From an uncultured Collinsella sp. (GTDB lineage Bacteria > Actinomycetota > Coriobacteriia > Coriobacteriales > Coriobacteriaceae): a stretch of 36,045 bases of DNA. The stretch covers positions 1 to 36,045 of the forward strand of contig CAAECF010000105.1 in NCBI GenBank assembly GCA_900754275.1. The letters are read 5' to 3'. The translations under genes were made by a program, and so were the position numbers. Positions within the stretch are counted from its first letter, which is position 1. Every line of letters begins with the position of its first letter. Under the pieces are notes generated by a model. The model was given only the letters and a program-made list of their open reading frames with translations. It had not been told where the DNA came from and made no database searches. Below are positions 17,196-25,486 of the stretch, piece by piece.

Positions 17196-18416
17196 GTGGG
17201 TAACCACTTCCGTACCTCCGGTGCGGGCGATGATGCCCCCAAGACGCAGACAGGCGTCCAGGGCAGTCGTTTCGCCACTCCGGATTCAGAGGGCCAGCCT
17301 GTTGCTCAGGCCCCCGCTCAGCCGGCAGATCAGGCACAGCCGGCATCCGATCCCTTTGCCTACAATCCCACCAGCGATGTCGCGCTTTCCGGCACGGCGG
17401 GTTTTGAGCCCGTTCAGGCCGTGACCGCTCGCGTGGAGCAGCCTCAGGCTGGCGCCGCCACGCCGCAGCCTACCATGGCCGGCATTCCCGACCCCATGGC
17501 CCCTGCGACGCCGGTTCCTCAGCCTGCGCAGTCCGGTCTCTTTGCCGCTATTCCCGATCCCACGCAGCCTGCTGCCCCGGTGGTCGAGAGCGATCAGGCC
17601 GCCGAGGTCGCAAGCCTCGATAACGCGCTCAACAACCCCGATTTTACGTCGGTGTTTGCGCCCATCGATCCGCAAGCCAGCCGCAAGAAGATGGCCAAGC
17701 AGGCCGGTGTCGAGCCCGTCATCCTTATGGAGCATGTCACCAAGATCTATCCGGCACAGCCCAACAAGCCTGCACTCGACGACATCAACATCGAGATCTA
17801 TCCGGGCGAGTTCGTCTTCCTGGTCGGTCATTCCGGCTCGGGTAAGACCACGCTGCTGTCGACGCTCAACCGCGACGTCAAGCCGACGAGCGGCCGCATC
17901 TTGGTTGCCGGTCAGGACCTCATGAAGATCAAGAACCGCAAGGTTCCGTTCCTGCGCCGTCAGATTGGCGCCGTGTTCCAGGACTTTAAGCTTCTGCCTC
18001 AAAAATCCGCCTACGAAAACGTGGCGTTTGCCCTGCAGTGCATCGGCAAGCCCAAGGGTGTCATTCGCAGCCAGGTTCCCGAGGTGCTGCGTCTGGTCGG
18101 CCTGGCCGATCAGATGGACTCGCTGCCCGATCAGCTTTCCGGTGGCGAGCAGCAGCGCGTTGCCGTTGCCCGCGCCATGGTCAACCGCCCGCCGCTGCTT
18201 ATCTGCGACGAGCCCACGGGCAACCTCGACCCGGCGATCTCGCTGGGCATCATGAAGCTGCTCGAGCGTATTAACCGCACCGGCACCACCGTGATCGTCG
18301 CCACGCACGACCGCGAGATGGTCGATAGCATGCACCGTCGCGTGATCGCCCTCGAGGGCGGCCACGTTATCCGCGACCAGGAGAGGGGAGGTTACGGCAA
18401 CTATGGCACCAACTAA
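17196..18416 (+). CDS. ftsE: Cell division ATP-binding protein FtsE with long N-terminal extension
   Basis: ATPase of the FtsEX complex, which at the division site controls peptidoglycan hydrolases and divisome assembly. From about residue 175 it is normal FtsE: ILMEHVTKIYP, Walker A GHSGSGKTTL (Lys 217), Q-loop VFQDFKLLP, signature LSGGEQQRV, Walker B LLICDEPTGNLDP and the switch THDREMV. The first ~174 residues are an Ala/Pro/Gln-rich, low-complexity segment with repeated IPDPxxPAxPV units and no recognised domain. Ordinary FtsE is about 225 residues, so this is 406. The GTG start at 17196 has AAGGAG five bases upstream and codon use is continuous, so the extension appears genuinely translated. 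It overlaps ftsX by 14 bases. Confidence 0.92.
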   Translation: MGNHFRTSGAGDDAPKTQTGVQGSRFATPDSEGQPVAQAPAQPADQAQPASDPFAYNPTSDVALSGTAGFEPVQAVTARVEQPQAGAATPQPTMAGIPDPMAPATPVPQPAQSGLFAAIPDPTQPAAPVVESDQAAEVASLDNALNNPDFTSVFAPIDPQASRKKMAKQAGVEPVILMEHVTKIYPAQPNKPALDDINIEIYPGEFVFLVGHSGSGKTTLLSTLNRDVKPTSGRILVAGQDLMKIKNRKVPFLRRQIGAVFQDFKLLPQKSAYENVAFALQCIGKPKGVIRSQVPEVLRLVGLADQMDSLPDQLSGGEQQRVAVARAMVNRPPLLICDEPTGNLDPAISLGIMKLLERINRTGTTVIVATHDREMVDSMHRRVIALEGGHVIRDQERGGYGNYGTN

Positions 18417-19323
18417 CGTGGGCTACTCCTTCAAAGAGGCAATCAGTCACTTCTTCCGTAACTGGACTACCTCGCTCGGCGCCGTCATCACGATCTTCCT
18501 TTCGCTGTTTATCATCGGCCTGTTCATCATGGGCTCCGCGATGCTGAACTCCGTGATCGGCACCGTCGAGGATCAGGTCGTCATCAACGCCTTTATTAGC
18601 GATGACGCCGATCAGGCCGATGTTCAGGCTTTTGAGGCTGAGCTCAAGACGTGGAGCAACGTCAAGTCCGTGACGTACAAGGACAAGGACGACGCGCTGG
18701 CCGAGTATACGAGCAAGATGTCGGGCAACGCCGACGCCACCATGAGCGCGCTCGATGGCCAGAACCCGCTGCCGGCTTCGTTTGCAATTGAGATGGACGA
18801 TCCGTCCAAGGTTGAGAGCACGGCCCAGAAGCTCAAGAAGAACGCCGACTTCCAGAAGATCGCGGATGACGGCGACGTCAACGCGAGCGTGCTGTACGGC
18901 CAAGAGGAAGTGAGCCGCCTGTTCCAGGTGACCAACTACATCCGCATCGCCGCCGTGGTGCTCGTTGGCCTTTTGACCTTTATCGCATTCATCTTCATCA
19001 ACAACACGATTCGCCTGTCCATCACGGCGCGTCGTCGTGAGATTGCGATTATGCGTCTGGTCGGCGCCAGCAACGGCTTCATTCGCGGCCCGTTTATCAC
19101 CGAGGGCGTACTGCAGGCCATTTTGGGCTCGCTGCTTTCCATCGGCGTTCTGGAGCTGCTGCGCAATCTGATGATTCCGCGTTTGCAGGAGAGCATCGGC
19201 TGGATGTCGTTTGCCCTGCCGATGCAGTACTACCTGGTGACCTATGCTGCGCTGATTCTGGTCGGTGTGATTATCGGTCTCTTTGGTTCTGCCATAGCCA
19301 TGCGCCGCTACCTGCGCGTGTAG
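18403..19323 (+). CDS. ftsX: Cell division protein FtsX, membrane subunit
   Basis: Membrane partner of FtsE, 306 residues. One N-terminal membrane helix (about residues 24-50, LGAVITIFLSLFIIGLFIMG) is followed by the large extracytoplasmic domain that contacts cell-wall hydrolases or their activators. Three membrane helices then make the FtsX fold, with the conserved cytoplasmic segment ARRREIAIMRLVGASNGFIRGPF between them. The start overlaps the end of ftsE by 14 bases, with AGGGGAGG upstream, so expression is coupled. The terminator at 19348 ends the operon. No hydrolase gene lies next to it, so the partner enzyme must be elsewhere. Confidence 0.95.
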   Translation: MAPTNVGYSFKEAISHFFRNWTTSLGAVITIFLSLFIIGLFIMGSAMLNSVIGTVEDQVVINAFISDDADQADVQAFEAELKTWSNVKSVTYKDKDDALAEYTSKMSGNADATMSALDGQNPLPASFAIEMDDPSKVESTAQKLKKNADFQKIADDGDVNASVLYGQEEVSRLFQVTNYIRIAAVVLVGLLTFIAFIFINNTIRLSITARRREIAIMRLVGASNGFIRGPFITEGVLQAILGSLLSIGVLELLRNLMIPRLQESIGWMSFALPMQYYLVTYAALILVGVIIGLFGSAIAMRRYLRV

Positions 19324-19347
19324 GCATGCCTGGAATTCATCCCTTCC

Positions 19348-19381
19348 AACGGGTCGTCTCTTATGGGGCGGCCCGTTTTTT
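19348..19381 (+). terminator. Rho-independent terminator of ftsEX
   Basis: AACGGG (19348-19353) pairs with CCCGTT (19372-19377), with further TCG/CGG pairing inside, followed by TTTTTT. It lies about 25 bases after the ftsX stop. Confidence 0.85.
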
Positions 19382-19458
19382 GATCTCTAGGGGACGGCAG
19401 GAAAGCGAATCATTTGGGTAGACTCTTTGGAGTTCGTCATCGATAGCAAGGAGGCGCC

Positions 19459-21594
19459 ATGGGGCGCAATAACAAGCATAAGCGCGGTGCTCGCAATAAG
19501 CGTGGGCCGGTGCGCAGCGAACGCCGTCCGAGCCTGACCGGGCGCGTGCAGCTCCATGAGCATGGCGCCTATGTCATAACCGAGAGCGGCGACTACAAGG
19601 TTATGGGCCGCGGTAAGCGCGAGATCATGGACGGCGACACCGTTGCCGTGAGCATTAAGAACAGCCCGCACGGTGAGCGGCGCGCCGTGATCGAAGGCGT
19701 GGTTGAGCGCGCAGCCATAAGCGTGGTGGGTACGTACCAGACCGCTGGTCCGCTCGGTGTGATCGAGCCGCTCGATTCGCGCCTGAAGGCCGACTTCTTC
19801 ATTCTGCCCGAGGATACCTCGGCGGATCGTCTGGGCGTCCACCCGGGTGATGCCGTTGTCGCGCGCATTTTGACCTACCCGACGCGCCTGGAATCGGGCA
19901 CCGTGACGATCGAACGCCGCATTGGCGGAGATGACGCGCCCGATTTGGGCGTTCAATACGTGATGGCGCGTTACGGCTATACCGATAGCTATCCCGAGGC
20001 CGCGCTGGACGAGGCCGAGGGGCTTTCGCTCGATGTGTCCGCGGCGCTTAAGGACCCGCTCCGCCGCGATCTGCGCGACCGCTTTGTCATCACGATCGAC
20101 CCGGTCGACGCGCGCGACTTTGACGATGCCATTTCGCTTGAGCGCACGCCCGAGGGTGGCTACAAGCTGGGTGTGCATATCGCTGACGTTTCTCACTATG
20201 TGGCTTGGGACGGGCATATCGATCTTGAGGCTCGCCATCGTACGACATCGGTGTATCTGGCCGATCGCGTGCTTCCCATGCTGCCCGAACGCCTGTCCTG
20301 TGACCTATGCTCTCTTCGCCCTGACGAGGACCGTCTTGCGTTTACCGTTGACATTGAGCTCGATGCGCAGGGTCGCGTGCGGCATTACGATCCGTACCCC
20401 AGCGTGATTCGCTCGCGTGTGCGTATGGACTATGACGGCGCCGAGGCGCTGCTGGTGCGTGCCGACGCTGTTGAGTATTCGGTGCTGGAAGGCGCCGCTG
20501 AGGATGTTGCGGCTGCTGAGGCCTCGCGCGAGGAGGCGCTTGAGCGCGGTCTTGCGTGCGAGGAAACTGCTCGCGGCTATAACGTCGACCTCGGCGATTT
20601 CCTTGTCGCCGCCAACGAACTCGCCGAACTTCGCCGTCGTATTCGTCGTGCCCGCGGCTCAGTCGATTTTGACACGGCCGAGATTCGCGCTCTATTGGAT
20701 GAGGACGGAGTGCCCGTGCAGATTGTGGCGCGCGAGCGTTCGTGTGCCACGTCGCTTATCGAGGAAGCCATGCTACTCGCCAACGAGTGCGTTGCAGAGT
20801 GGCTGGCAGACCGTGATATCGAGGCCTGCTATCGCGTGCATGAGGATCCGAGCCCCGATAGCCTGCACGGTGCCGCCGTTGCGCTGGCGCAGCTAGGCAT
20901 CATCGACGATCGCCGTGCTGCCGGTATCGCCCTGGGGAGTCCCGATGAGCTACAGGCTGCAGTTGATGCTGCCGCCGGTACGGCCAACGCACCGCTCGTC
21001 AACACGCTGCTTCTGCGCAGCATGCAGCGCGCACTGTACAAGCCGCGCAACGAGGGTCACTTTGCGCTCGCCGCGCCGTGCTACTGTCACTTTACGAGTC
21101 CCATCCGTCGCTACCCCGATCTGGTGGTGCACCGCGTGCTCAAACTGCAGTTGGCCTATGAACAGCTCGGCGGCAAGGACGCCCTGGTCCGTACGCCGCG
21201 GCTGATCGGCAAGGGGCGCGAGTCGCTGCCGCGCATTCTGCCGCAGATCTGCCGCGCATGCAGCGATGCGGAGCGTGCGGCCGATGCCGCCAGCCATGCG
21301 ACGCAAAAGATCAAGATTGCCCAGTACTATGAGGACCGTCTGGGCGAGCGCTATGCCGGAACCGTCTCGTGGGTTAGCAGCATGGGCCTCTTTGTGCGCT
21401 TGGACCTGACGCAGGTCGAAGGCTTGGTTTCGATCAAGAGCCTGGGCAACGAGTGGTTCGAGTTCGACGAGGATGCGCTTACGCTGACGGGCGCCGACAC
21501 GGGGACTCGCTATGAACTGGGCCAGCGCGTGATTATCGAGGTCTCGCGCGTCAATACCACGCGTGGGCACTTGGACTTTAAGCTTATCCATTAG
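19459..21594 (+). CDS. rnr: Ribonuclease R (RNB-family exoribonuclease)
   Basis: 3'-to-5' exoribonuclease that degrades structured RNA, 711 residues. Order: a basic N-terminal stretch (GRNNKHKRGARNKRGPVRSERR), cold-shock-like domains, the RNB catalytic domain starting at DRFVITIDPVDARDFDDAISL with the metal-binding Asp residues, HIADVSHYV, YLADRVLPMLPERLSCDLCSL, FTSPIRRYPDLVVHR, and a C-terminal S1 domain (YAGTVSWVSSMGLFVRLDLTQVEG). The ribosome site GGAGG precedes the ATG. In many bacteria rnr is directly followed by smpB, since RNase R works in trans-translation. Here smpB is about 3.9 kb downstream with a recombinase and other genes between. A strong terminator closes the gene. Confidence 0.94.
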   Translation: MGRNNKHKRGARNKRGPVRSERRPSLTGRVQLHEHGAYVITESGDYKVMGRGKREIMDGDTVAVSIKNSPHGERRAVIEGVVERAAISVVGTYQTAGPLGVIEPLDSRLKADFFILPEDTSADRLGVHPGDAVVARILTYPTRLESGTVTIERRIGGDDAPDLGVQYVMARYGYTDSYPEAALDEAEGLSLDVSAALKDPLRRDLRDRFVITIDPVDARDFDDAISLERTPEGGYKLGVHIADVSHYVAWDGHIDLEARHRTTSVYLADRVLPMLPERLSCDLCSLRPDEDRLAFTVDIELDAQGRVRHYDPYPSVIRSRVRMDYDGAEALLVRADAVEYSVLEGAAEDVAAAEASREEALERGLACEETARGYNVDLGDFLVAANELAELRRRIRRARGSVDFDTAEIRALLDEDGVPVQIVARERSCATSLIEEAMLLANECVAEWLADRDIEACYRVHEDPSPDSLHGAAVALAQLGIIDDRRAAGIALGSPDELQAAVDAAAGTANAPLVNTLLLRSMQRALYKPRNEGHFALAAPCYCHFTSPIRRYPDLVVHRVLKLQLAYEQLGGKDALVRTPRLIGKGRESLPRILPQICRACSDAERAADAASHATQKIKIAQYYEDRLGERYAGTVSWVSSMGLFVRLDLTQVEGLVSIKSLGNEWFEFDEDALTLTGADTGTRYELGQRVIIEVSRVNTTRGHLDFKLIH

Positions 21595-21619
21595 CCAAAT
21601 CTCGACTCATGGCGGGAGA

Positions 21620-21651
21620 GCGGAGGGCGGTCTTTCGGGGCCGCCCTCCGC
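21620..21651 (+). terminator. Hairpin terminator after rnr
   Basis: GCGGAGGGCGG (21620-21630) pairs perfectly with CCGCCCTCCGC (21641-21651) around TCTTTCGGGG. The following ATTTGG is a weak T-tract, but stem strength and position support termination. Confidence 0.75.
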
Positions 21652-21714
21652 ATTTGGATCATGGCTACCTTGCCGTCTGCTCGGCCGCCCGCTTACCTGC
21701 TATTTGAGAGGTAA

Positions 21715-21751
21715 AACCTACCAAAATAAACCTGTCCCTTTTTGGCAGGTT
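21715..21751. repeat. Dispersed palindromic repeat, copy 2
   Basis: AACCTACC (21715-21722) and GGCAGGTT (21744-21751) flank AAAATAAACCTGTCCCTTTTT. The copy near secA (9590-9626) shares the arms and the AAAATAAACC core. It ends 20 bases before the start of the serine recombinase gene. Confidence 0.6.
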
Positions 21752-21771
21752 TACAAGAAAGCGGGGATGAG

Positions 21772-22377
21772 ATGGCGACGGTGTATGGTTATGCGCGGGT
21801 GAGTTCGCGCGATCAGAATCTTAATCGGCAGCTGGATGCGCTGGGCGCCTATGGCGTGGGCTCGGCGAATATTTATGCCGACCATGCGAGCGGCAAGGAC
21901 TTCGATCGACCGCGCTATCGCGAGCTGCTGCACGTCCTGGGAGACGGGGACGTGCTGGTGGTGCTTTCTATCGACCGACTTGGTCGTAATTACTCCGAGA
22001 TTCTTGAGGAATGGCGACGCATTACCAAGGAGCTCGGGGTTGCCATTGTGGTGTTGGACATGCCATTGCTTGACACGCGCGCCAGGGCAAGCGGCACGCC
22101 GGATGTGACCAATACCCTGATTGCCGATATTGTGCTGCAACTGCTGAGCTACGTGGCGCAGGTGGAGCGCGAGAATATCCATCGGCGCCAGGCGGAGGGA
22201 ATTGCAGCGGCGCGGGCGCGAGGGGTTCGTTTCGGTCGACCTCGCAAGCCGTGCCCTCCTCAGTTTGATCTGGTACGCGATAGCTATGAGGCGGGCGATA
22301 TTACCCGCAGCCAGGCAGCAAAGTGCCTGGGCGTGTGCGTGGGGACGTTCGATCGCTGGATGCGCGAGGCGGGGTAG
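21772..22377 (+). CDS. Serine recombinase (resolvase/invertase family)
   Basis: Site-specific recombinase of the small serine type, 201 residues. The catalytic domain begins VYGYARVSSRDQNLNRQL, with nucleophile Ser about residue 11, and includes DVLVVLSIDRLGRNYSEILEEW with the active-site Arg residues. The long helix VAQVERENIHRRQAEGIAAARARG leads into a short C-terminal helix-turn-helix (ITRSQAAKCLGVCVGTFDRWMRE). The family cuts and rejoins DNA at short dyad sites, for resolution or inversion. No transposase, invertible promoter or cargo is visible beside it. The start ATG 21772 follows GCGGGG. It may be a domesticated or orphan recombinase. Confidence 0.88.
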   Translation: MATVYGYARVSSRDQNLNRQLDALGAYGVGSANIYADHASGKDFDRPRYRELLHVLGDGDVLVVLSIDRLGRNYSEILEEWRRITKELGVAIVVLDMPLLDTRARASGTPDVTNTLIADIVLQLLSYVAQVERENIHRRQAEGIAAARARGVRFGRPRKPCPPQFDLVRDSYEAGDITRSQAAKCLGVCVGTFDRWMREAG

Positions 22378-22481
22378 GGGTTTGCGTCGCTTTGTCGCTT
22401 CCTGTTGCGATTCAAATTTTGATACGGTGGCGATGTCATTCGGGGCTACACTCGCTGATATTCAAAAAAGGAGGTAGGCCC

Positions 22482-23063
22482 TTGGCGCGCGTAAAACAAA
22501 TAATCGGATGGACCGCGATCGTTCTGTTCGCTGCAACGCTGGCGGGCATCTGGGTGCTGACGGAGCAAAATGCGGTGGAGACGTCGTTGCTGAGCGAGTC
22601 CACCGCGCGTGTGGTGGAGGGTCAGGCTACGGGCGTACAGGCTGCCGATGTCGCGGGTGAAGCTCAGGCCGAGAACGGGATGACAGGGGGCACCGATTCG
22701 GCTGCTTCGAATGTCCGGTCTGGCCGACTTGCTTCCATTCGCATGTGGGTGGGCACGAACGTCCGTCGCGTTGCCCATACCGTAGAGTTTTTCTTCGTCG
22801 GATTGTTCGCCTCGGTGGTCGTGGTTTGCTTTTCCAGGCGTCCGTGGAGCGTATGCTCCCGTTGCGTGCCCGTGTTGCTCTTTTGCGCCGTCTGCTCCGT
22901 TGGCGATCAGGTACATAAGATCTTTGTTCCCGGCAGGCATTTCGACGTTATCGATTTAGGATTCGATGCTGCGGGCTATGTCACCGCCATGCTGTTGGTA
23001 TTGCTGACGGCGGCGTTGGTGCGCCATGCGACTCGGCCGATCGGCGCCCATGCGAGGCGCTAG
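22482..23063 (+). CDS. VanZ-like family membrane protein
   Basis: A 193-residue membrane protein. It has an N-terminal membrane helix (about residues 7-25), a low-complexity Ala/Gly/Ser-rich loop of about 70 residues, then a VanZ-like core: RRVAHTVEFFFVGLFASVVVV, a Cys-rich helix and GDQVHKIFVPGRHFDVIDLGFDAAGYVT. The last motif matches the D-E-x-H-Q...R...D...D..G pattern of VanZ with Gln and Lys in place of Glu and Gln. VanZ proteins are implicated in teicoplanin resistance and surface functions, but most members are unstudied. The start is TTG 22482, supported by a strong AAGGAGG six bases upstream. It is probably expressed alone. Confidence 0.75.
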   Translation: MARVKQIIGWTAIVLFAATLAGIWVLTEQNAVETSLLSESTARVVEGQATGVQAADVAGEAQAENGMTGGTDSAASNVRSGRLASIRMWVGTNVRRVAHTVEFFFVGLFASVVVVCFSRRPWSVCSRCVPVLLFCAVCSVGDQVHKIFVPGRHFDVIDLGFDAAGYVTAMLLVLLTAALVRHATRPIGAHARR

Positions 23064-23185
23064 CCTTAAGACGAGACATCGCGACTGCCTATGCTTCGAC
23101 ATTGACTACAATAGCGGCTGCAATCGCGAGTGGTCGTCGATGTGCAGTTTTCCAGACACCTGTTTTCTCTAAGAAAGGAAATCCC

Positions 23186-23545
23186 ATGGCGGTATTGTTT
23201 GTTGAATATCCCAAGTGCTCGACCTGTAAGAAGGCCAAGGCATGGCTGGACGAACATGGGGTAGAGTATATCGATCGCGATATCGTTTTGGACAATCCCA
23301 CGGCTGATGAGCTTGCGACCTGGATTGCTCGTTCGGGGCTGCCGGTGCGGCGCTTCTTTAATTCGTCGGGCATGAAATATCGAGAGCTGGGCCTGAAGGC
23401 ACGTCTGGATGCGGGCATGACGGATCGGGAGTGCTACGAGCTGCTGGCGACCGACGGCATGCTGGTCAAGCGTCCGCTGCTGGTGGGCGACGACTTTGCG
23501 ATTCCTGGCTTTAGGGAAGCGGCTTGGGCCGAGGCGTTGCTGTAG
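23186..23545 (+). CDS. ArsC/Spx-family thioredoxin-fold protein
   Basis: A 119-residue thioredoxin-fold protein of the ArsC/Spx family. The N-terminal FVEYPKCSTCKKAKAWLDEHG has a CxxC pair (Cys11, Cys14), followed by YIDRDIVLDNPTADELATWIARSGLPVRRFFNSSG, and the typical end LLVKRPLLVGDDFAIPGFREAAW with the KRP(L/I) motif. Closest in type to YffB/ArsC-like reductases of uncharacterised role. A real arsenate reductase is less likely since no ars genes are nearby. AAGAAAGGAA precedes ATG 23186, and an upstream in-frame start at 23102 lacks a ribosome site. A TACAAT (23107-23112) may serve as -10. Confidence 0.87.
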   Translation: MAVLFVEYPKCSTCKKAKAWLDEHGVEYIDRDIVLDNPTADELATWIARSGLPVRRFFNSSGMKYRELGLKARLDAGMTDRECYELLATDGMLVKRPLLVGDDFAIPGFREAAWAEALL

Positions 23546-23617
23546 CAACTGCGGAAAGTGCGACCCGTTTTGAGTGCTCAGGGCGGGACGTGTTTTCCAT
23601 CGGCGGGCTCGCTCGGC

Positions 23618-24028
23618 TCAATCCTCAAGCTGTGCCCATTCGTGCGGATCGTAGACCTTTACGTGCTTGTTGGGCTTGCCGCTCCAGTACTCCTCGTCCA
23701 TAAAGGGCAGATATGCCTGAACGCCGGGGCAGATAAAGGGAATCCGCTGCTGTTGCAGTCGCTCGCGCTGGCGCTGCTCCAGGTGCGCCTCGGATATGAC
23801 GGTCGGCATACCGGACAGCTCGACGAGGCTTGCCTGGATTCGCTTAAGGTCGGGGAGTCCCGCGTGCCATGACACCCGCATGATCAAAAAGGATGCACGG
23901 CGGTATTTTGCCTGCATCACCGTGATGGCGGGGCGCAGTGTGGGATGGATTTTGTCCCGTTCGGGCCAAAGGTCAGCAGTGATCTCGAGGCCCAGGGTCT
24001 CCCATAGGTAATCAAGCTCTTCGTCCAT
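23618..24028 (-). CDS. Hypothetical protein (136 aa)
   Basis: Soluble 136-residue protein without a firm family assignment. It is acidic at the N-terminus (MDEELDYLWETLGLEITADLWPE), has a central segment with strand-helix character, and ends QRQRERLQQQRIPFICPGVQAYLPFMDEEYW. The phrase RIPFICPGxQxYLPF resembles a segment in Firmicutes proteins that join a restriction-like fold to a helix-turn-helix; that is a resemblance from memory, not a family call. ATG 24028 is chosen over an upstream TTG (24049) because GAGG lies five bases before it. It is convergent with the ArsC-like gene. A palindrome at 24098-24114 lies in its upstream region. Confidence 0.65.
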   Translation of the reverse strand: MDEELDYLWETLGLEITADLWPERDKIHPTLRPAITVMQAKYRRASFLIMRVSWHAGLPDLKRIQASLVELSGMPTVISEAHLEQRQRERLQQQRIPFICPGVQAYLPFMDEEYWSGKPNKHVKVYDPHEWAQLED

Positions 24029-24097
24029 GGTGCCTCGATATCCGTGCAATGATGACGGTTCGATTGTGCCATCAGCCGTGAGTGCTGCATTGTTGTA

Positions 24098-24114
24098 ATC
24101 TACCAGCGGTAGAT
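24098..24114. promoter_or_regulatory. Operator-like inverted repeat
   Basis: ATCTACC (24098-24104) and GGTAGAT (24108-24114) are perfect inverted repeats with a 3-base spacer, about 70 bases upstream of the hypothetical minus-strand gene. A second inverted repeat, TTTGACT (24197-24203)/AGTCAAA (24216-24222), lies further on. Binding proteins are unknown. Confidence 0.35.
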
Positions 24115-24230
24115 GTGGGATGTTTTACGGGCTTTGCCGCCGTACGTGTCGCTGGTGCTTCACAGGTCCTTCACGGGTTGGACTAAATTAGGCCAATTTG
24201 ACTGAATTTCAAAAAAGTCAAAATTAGGGC

Positions 24231-24259
24231 TTGCGTCACGGCGGGACTTCCCGTATATT
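24231..24259 (+). promoter_or_regulatory. Putative tRNA promoter
   Basis: TTGCGT (24231-24236) and TATATT (24254-24259) are 17 bases apart and lie 45 bases before tRNA-Gln. This is one of the best matches to the sigma-70 consensus in the window. Confidence 0.6.
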
Positions 24260-24303
24260 TCTTTCTTGCGCAAAGGCACAGCCGAGCGCAGCGATGCAGT
24301 CAT

Positions 24304-24377
24304 TGGGATGTCGTCTAATGGCAGGACAGCGGATTCTGGTTCCGTCAATGGGGGTTCGACTCCCTCCATCCCAGCCA
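24304..24377 (+). tRNA. tRNA-Gln (anticodon CUG)
   Basis: Full cloverleaf: acceptor TGGGATG pairs with CATCCCA, anticodon stem GCGGA/TCCGT with loop TTCTGGT giving anticodon CTG, T-arm with GGTTCGACTCC, discriminator G and encoded CCA at 24375-24377. It is co-transcribed with tRNA-Glu 17 bases on. Confidence 0.93.
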
Positions 24378-24394
24378 TTGCATTTGCTACATAT

Positions 24395-24471
24395 GGCCCG
24401 TTCGTCTAGCGGTTTAGGACGCCGCCCTCTCAAGGCGGAGATCACCAGTTCGAATCTGGTACGGGCTACCA
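24395..24471 (+). tRNA. tRNA-Glu (anticodon CUC)
   Basis: Acceptor GGCCCGT pairs with ACGGGCT (one G-U pair at the end), anticodon stem CCGCC/GGCGG with loop CTCTCAA giving anticodon CTC, T-loop GTTCGAATC, discriminator A and encoded CCA at 24469-24471. Confidence 0.93.
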
Positions 24472-24481
24472 AAATTGAACG

Positions 24482-24509
24482 CCCGGGCCTCGTAAGAGAC
24501 CCGGGTTTT
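24482..24509 (+). terminator. Rho-independent terminator of the tRNA unit
   Basis: CCCGGG(C)CTC pairs with GAG(A)CCCGGG around GTAA and is followed by TTTTG. It starts 10 bases after tRNA-Glu. Confidence 0.85.
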
Positions 24510-24568
24510 GTGTATTGACCGATGTTTAAGGCGTGCGTTGAGTCTGCCGCCCGGACCGAGGAGTTGTC

Positions 24569-25486
24569 ATGGACCTGCCTATCAGCTTGGAAGACATCAC
24601 GTATGCCGAGAACTATCTGGCGCAGGGCGACCTGGCTACGGCGACGCCGCTGCTGGAGCGTCTGGTGGAGCTCGCCGAGGAGTATATCGACGCTGAGTGC
24701 AAGACGGAGGAGAAGCGCCAATACTTTAGCTTCGATAGCAAGTTTGAGCGCTTGGCCTATCGCCGCGTGGAGAAGGATCCGCGCGAGCTCGTGCAGGTCG
24801 AGGTGCCGTTTGACCGCCTGTACTCTGATATGGCGTTTGCCTACATTCGCCAGCAGGATTATGTGAGCGCTCGTAATGCCCTGATGCAGGCTGTGCGTTG
24901 GGACCCCATGAACTGCAACTATCGCTTGGATTTGGCCGAGCTGTTCCGCGCACTCGAGGACAAGCAGGAATGGGCATCGCTCTCGTTTTCGGTGCTGGAG
25001 CGTGCAAGCGATGGCAAGTGCGCCGCCCGCGCTTACGCCAATCTAGGCCAGTACTTCTTGGAGCCCGAGACCGAGAACGTTTCGGCTGCCGTGGGCTGCG
25101 CGCGTCTGGCGCTGCGCCTGGCGCCCAACGATGCGCATACGACGCGCCTGCTCAACAAGATCCATACCACCTATCCGGATGCCGCCGATGAGAGCGACGA
25201 CCACGTGATGGGTGAACTGGCCCTGCAAGGCGTGCCGACCTCGCCTTCGGCCGAGATTGCCATCTGCCTGATTATGTGCGCGACCGATGCTGCAAGCGAC
25301 GGCGACAAGCAGGAGGCGACGCGCCTGACGGTACGTGCTCGCGACTTGGTGGGCGAGGAGGCCTGCGCGGCGATTATCAAACTGGTGCGCGAGAGCGATG
25401 CCGAGCTCAATGCCGAGCGCAAGGCAAAGCGCGAGACTGCGGGCTCAAACGCCGATGGAGCCAAGGAGGCCGGCGATGCCCAGTAA
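24569..25486 (+). CDS. Tetratricopeptide-like repeat protein
   Basis: A 305-residue soluble protein made of helical repeats of TPR type. Visible repeat-like units are LEDITYAENYLAQGDLATATPLLERLVELAEEYI, YSDMAFAYIRQQDYVSARNALMQAVRWDPMN, YRLDLAELFRALEDKQEWASLSFSVLERA and AYANLGQYFLEPETENVSAAVGCARLALRLAPND. The C-terminus is a basic-acidic tail (NAERKAKRETAGSNADGAKEAGDAQ). No signal peptide. TPR proteins mediate protein contacts; the partner is unknown. GAGGAG precedes ATG 24569. The last 11 bases overlap the smpB start, so the two are translated together, which suggests, without proving, a link to ribosome rescue or simply shared expression. Confidence 0.8.
   Translation: MDLPISLEDITYAENYLAQGDLATATPLLERLVELAEEYIDAECKTEEKRQYFSFDSKFERLAYRRVEKDPRELVQVEVPFDRLYSDMAFAYIRQQDYVSARNALMQAVRWDPMNCNYRLDLAELFRALEDKQEWASLSFSVLERASDGKCAARAYANLGQYFLEPETENVSAAVGCARLALRLAPNDAHTTRLLNKIHTTYPDAADESDDHVMGELALQGVPTSPSAEIAICLIMCATDAASDGDKQEATRLTVRARDLVGEEACAAIIKLVRESDAELNAERKAKRETAGSNADGAKEAGDAQ

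Noticed and set aside
24304..24471. tRNA genes as integration site of a mobile element
   Set aside because: Both tRNAs are complete with encoded CCA and no integrase or duplicated tRNA 3' end lies nearby.
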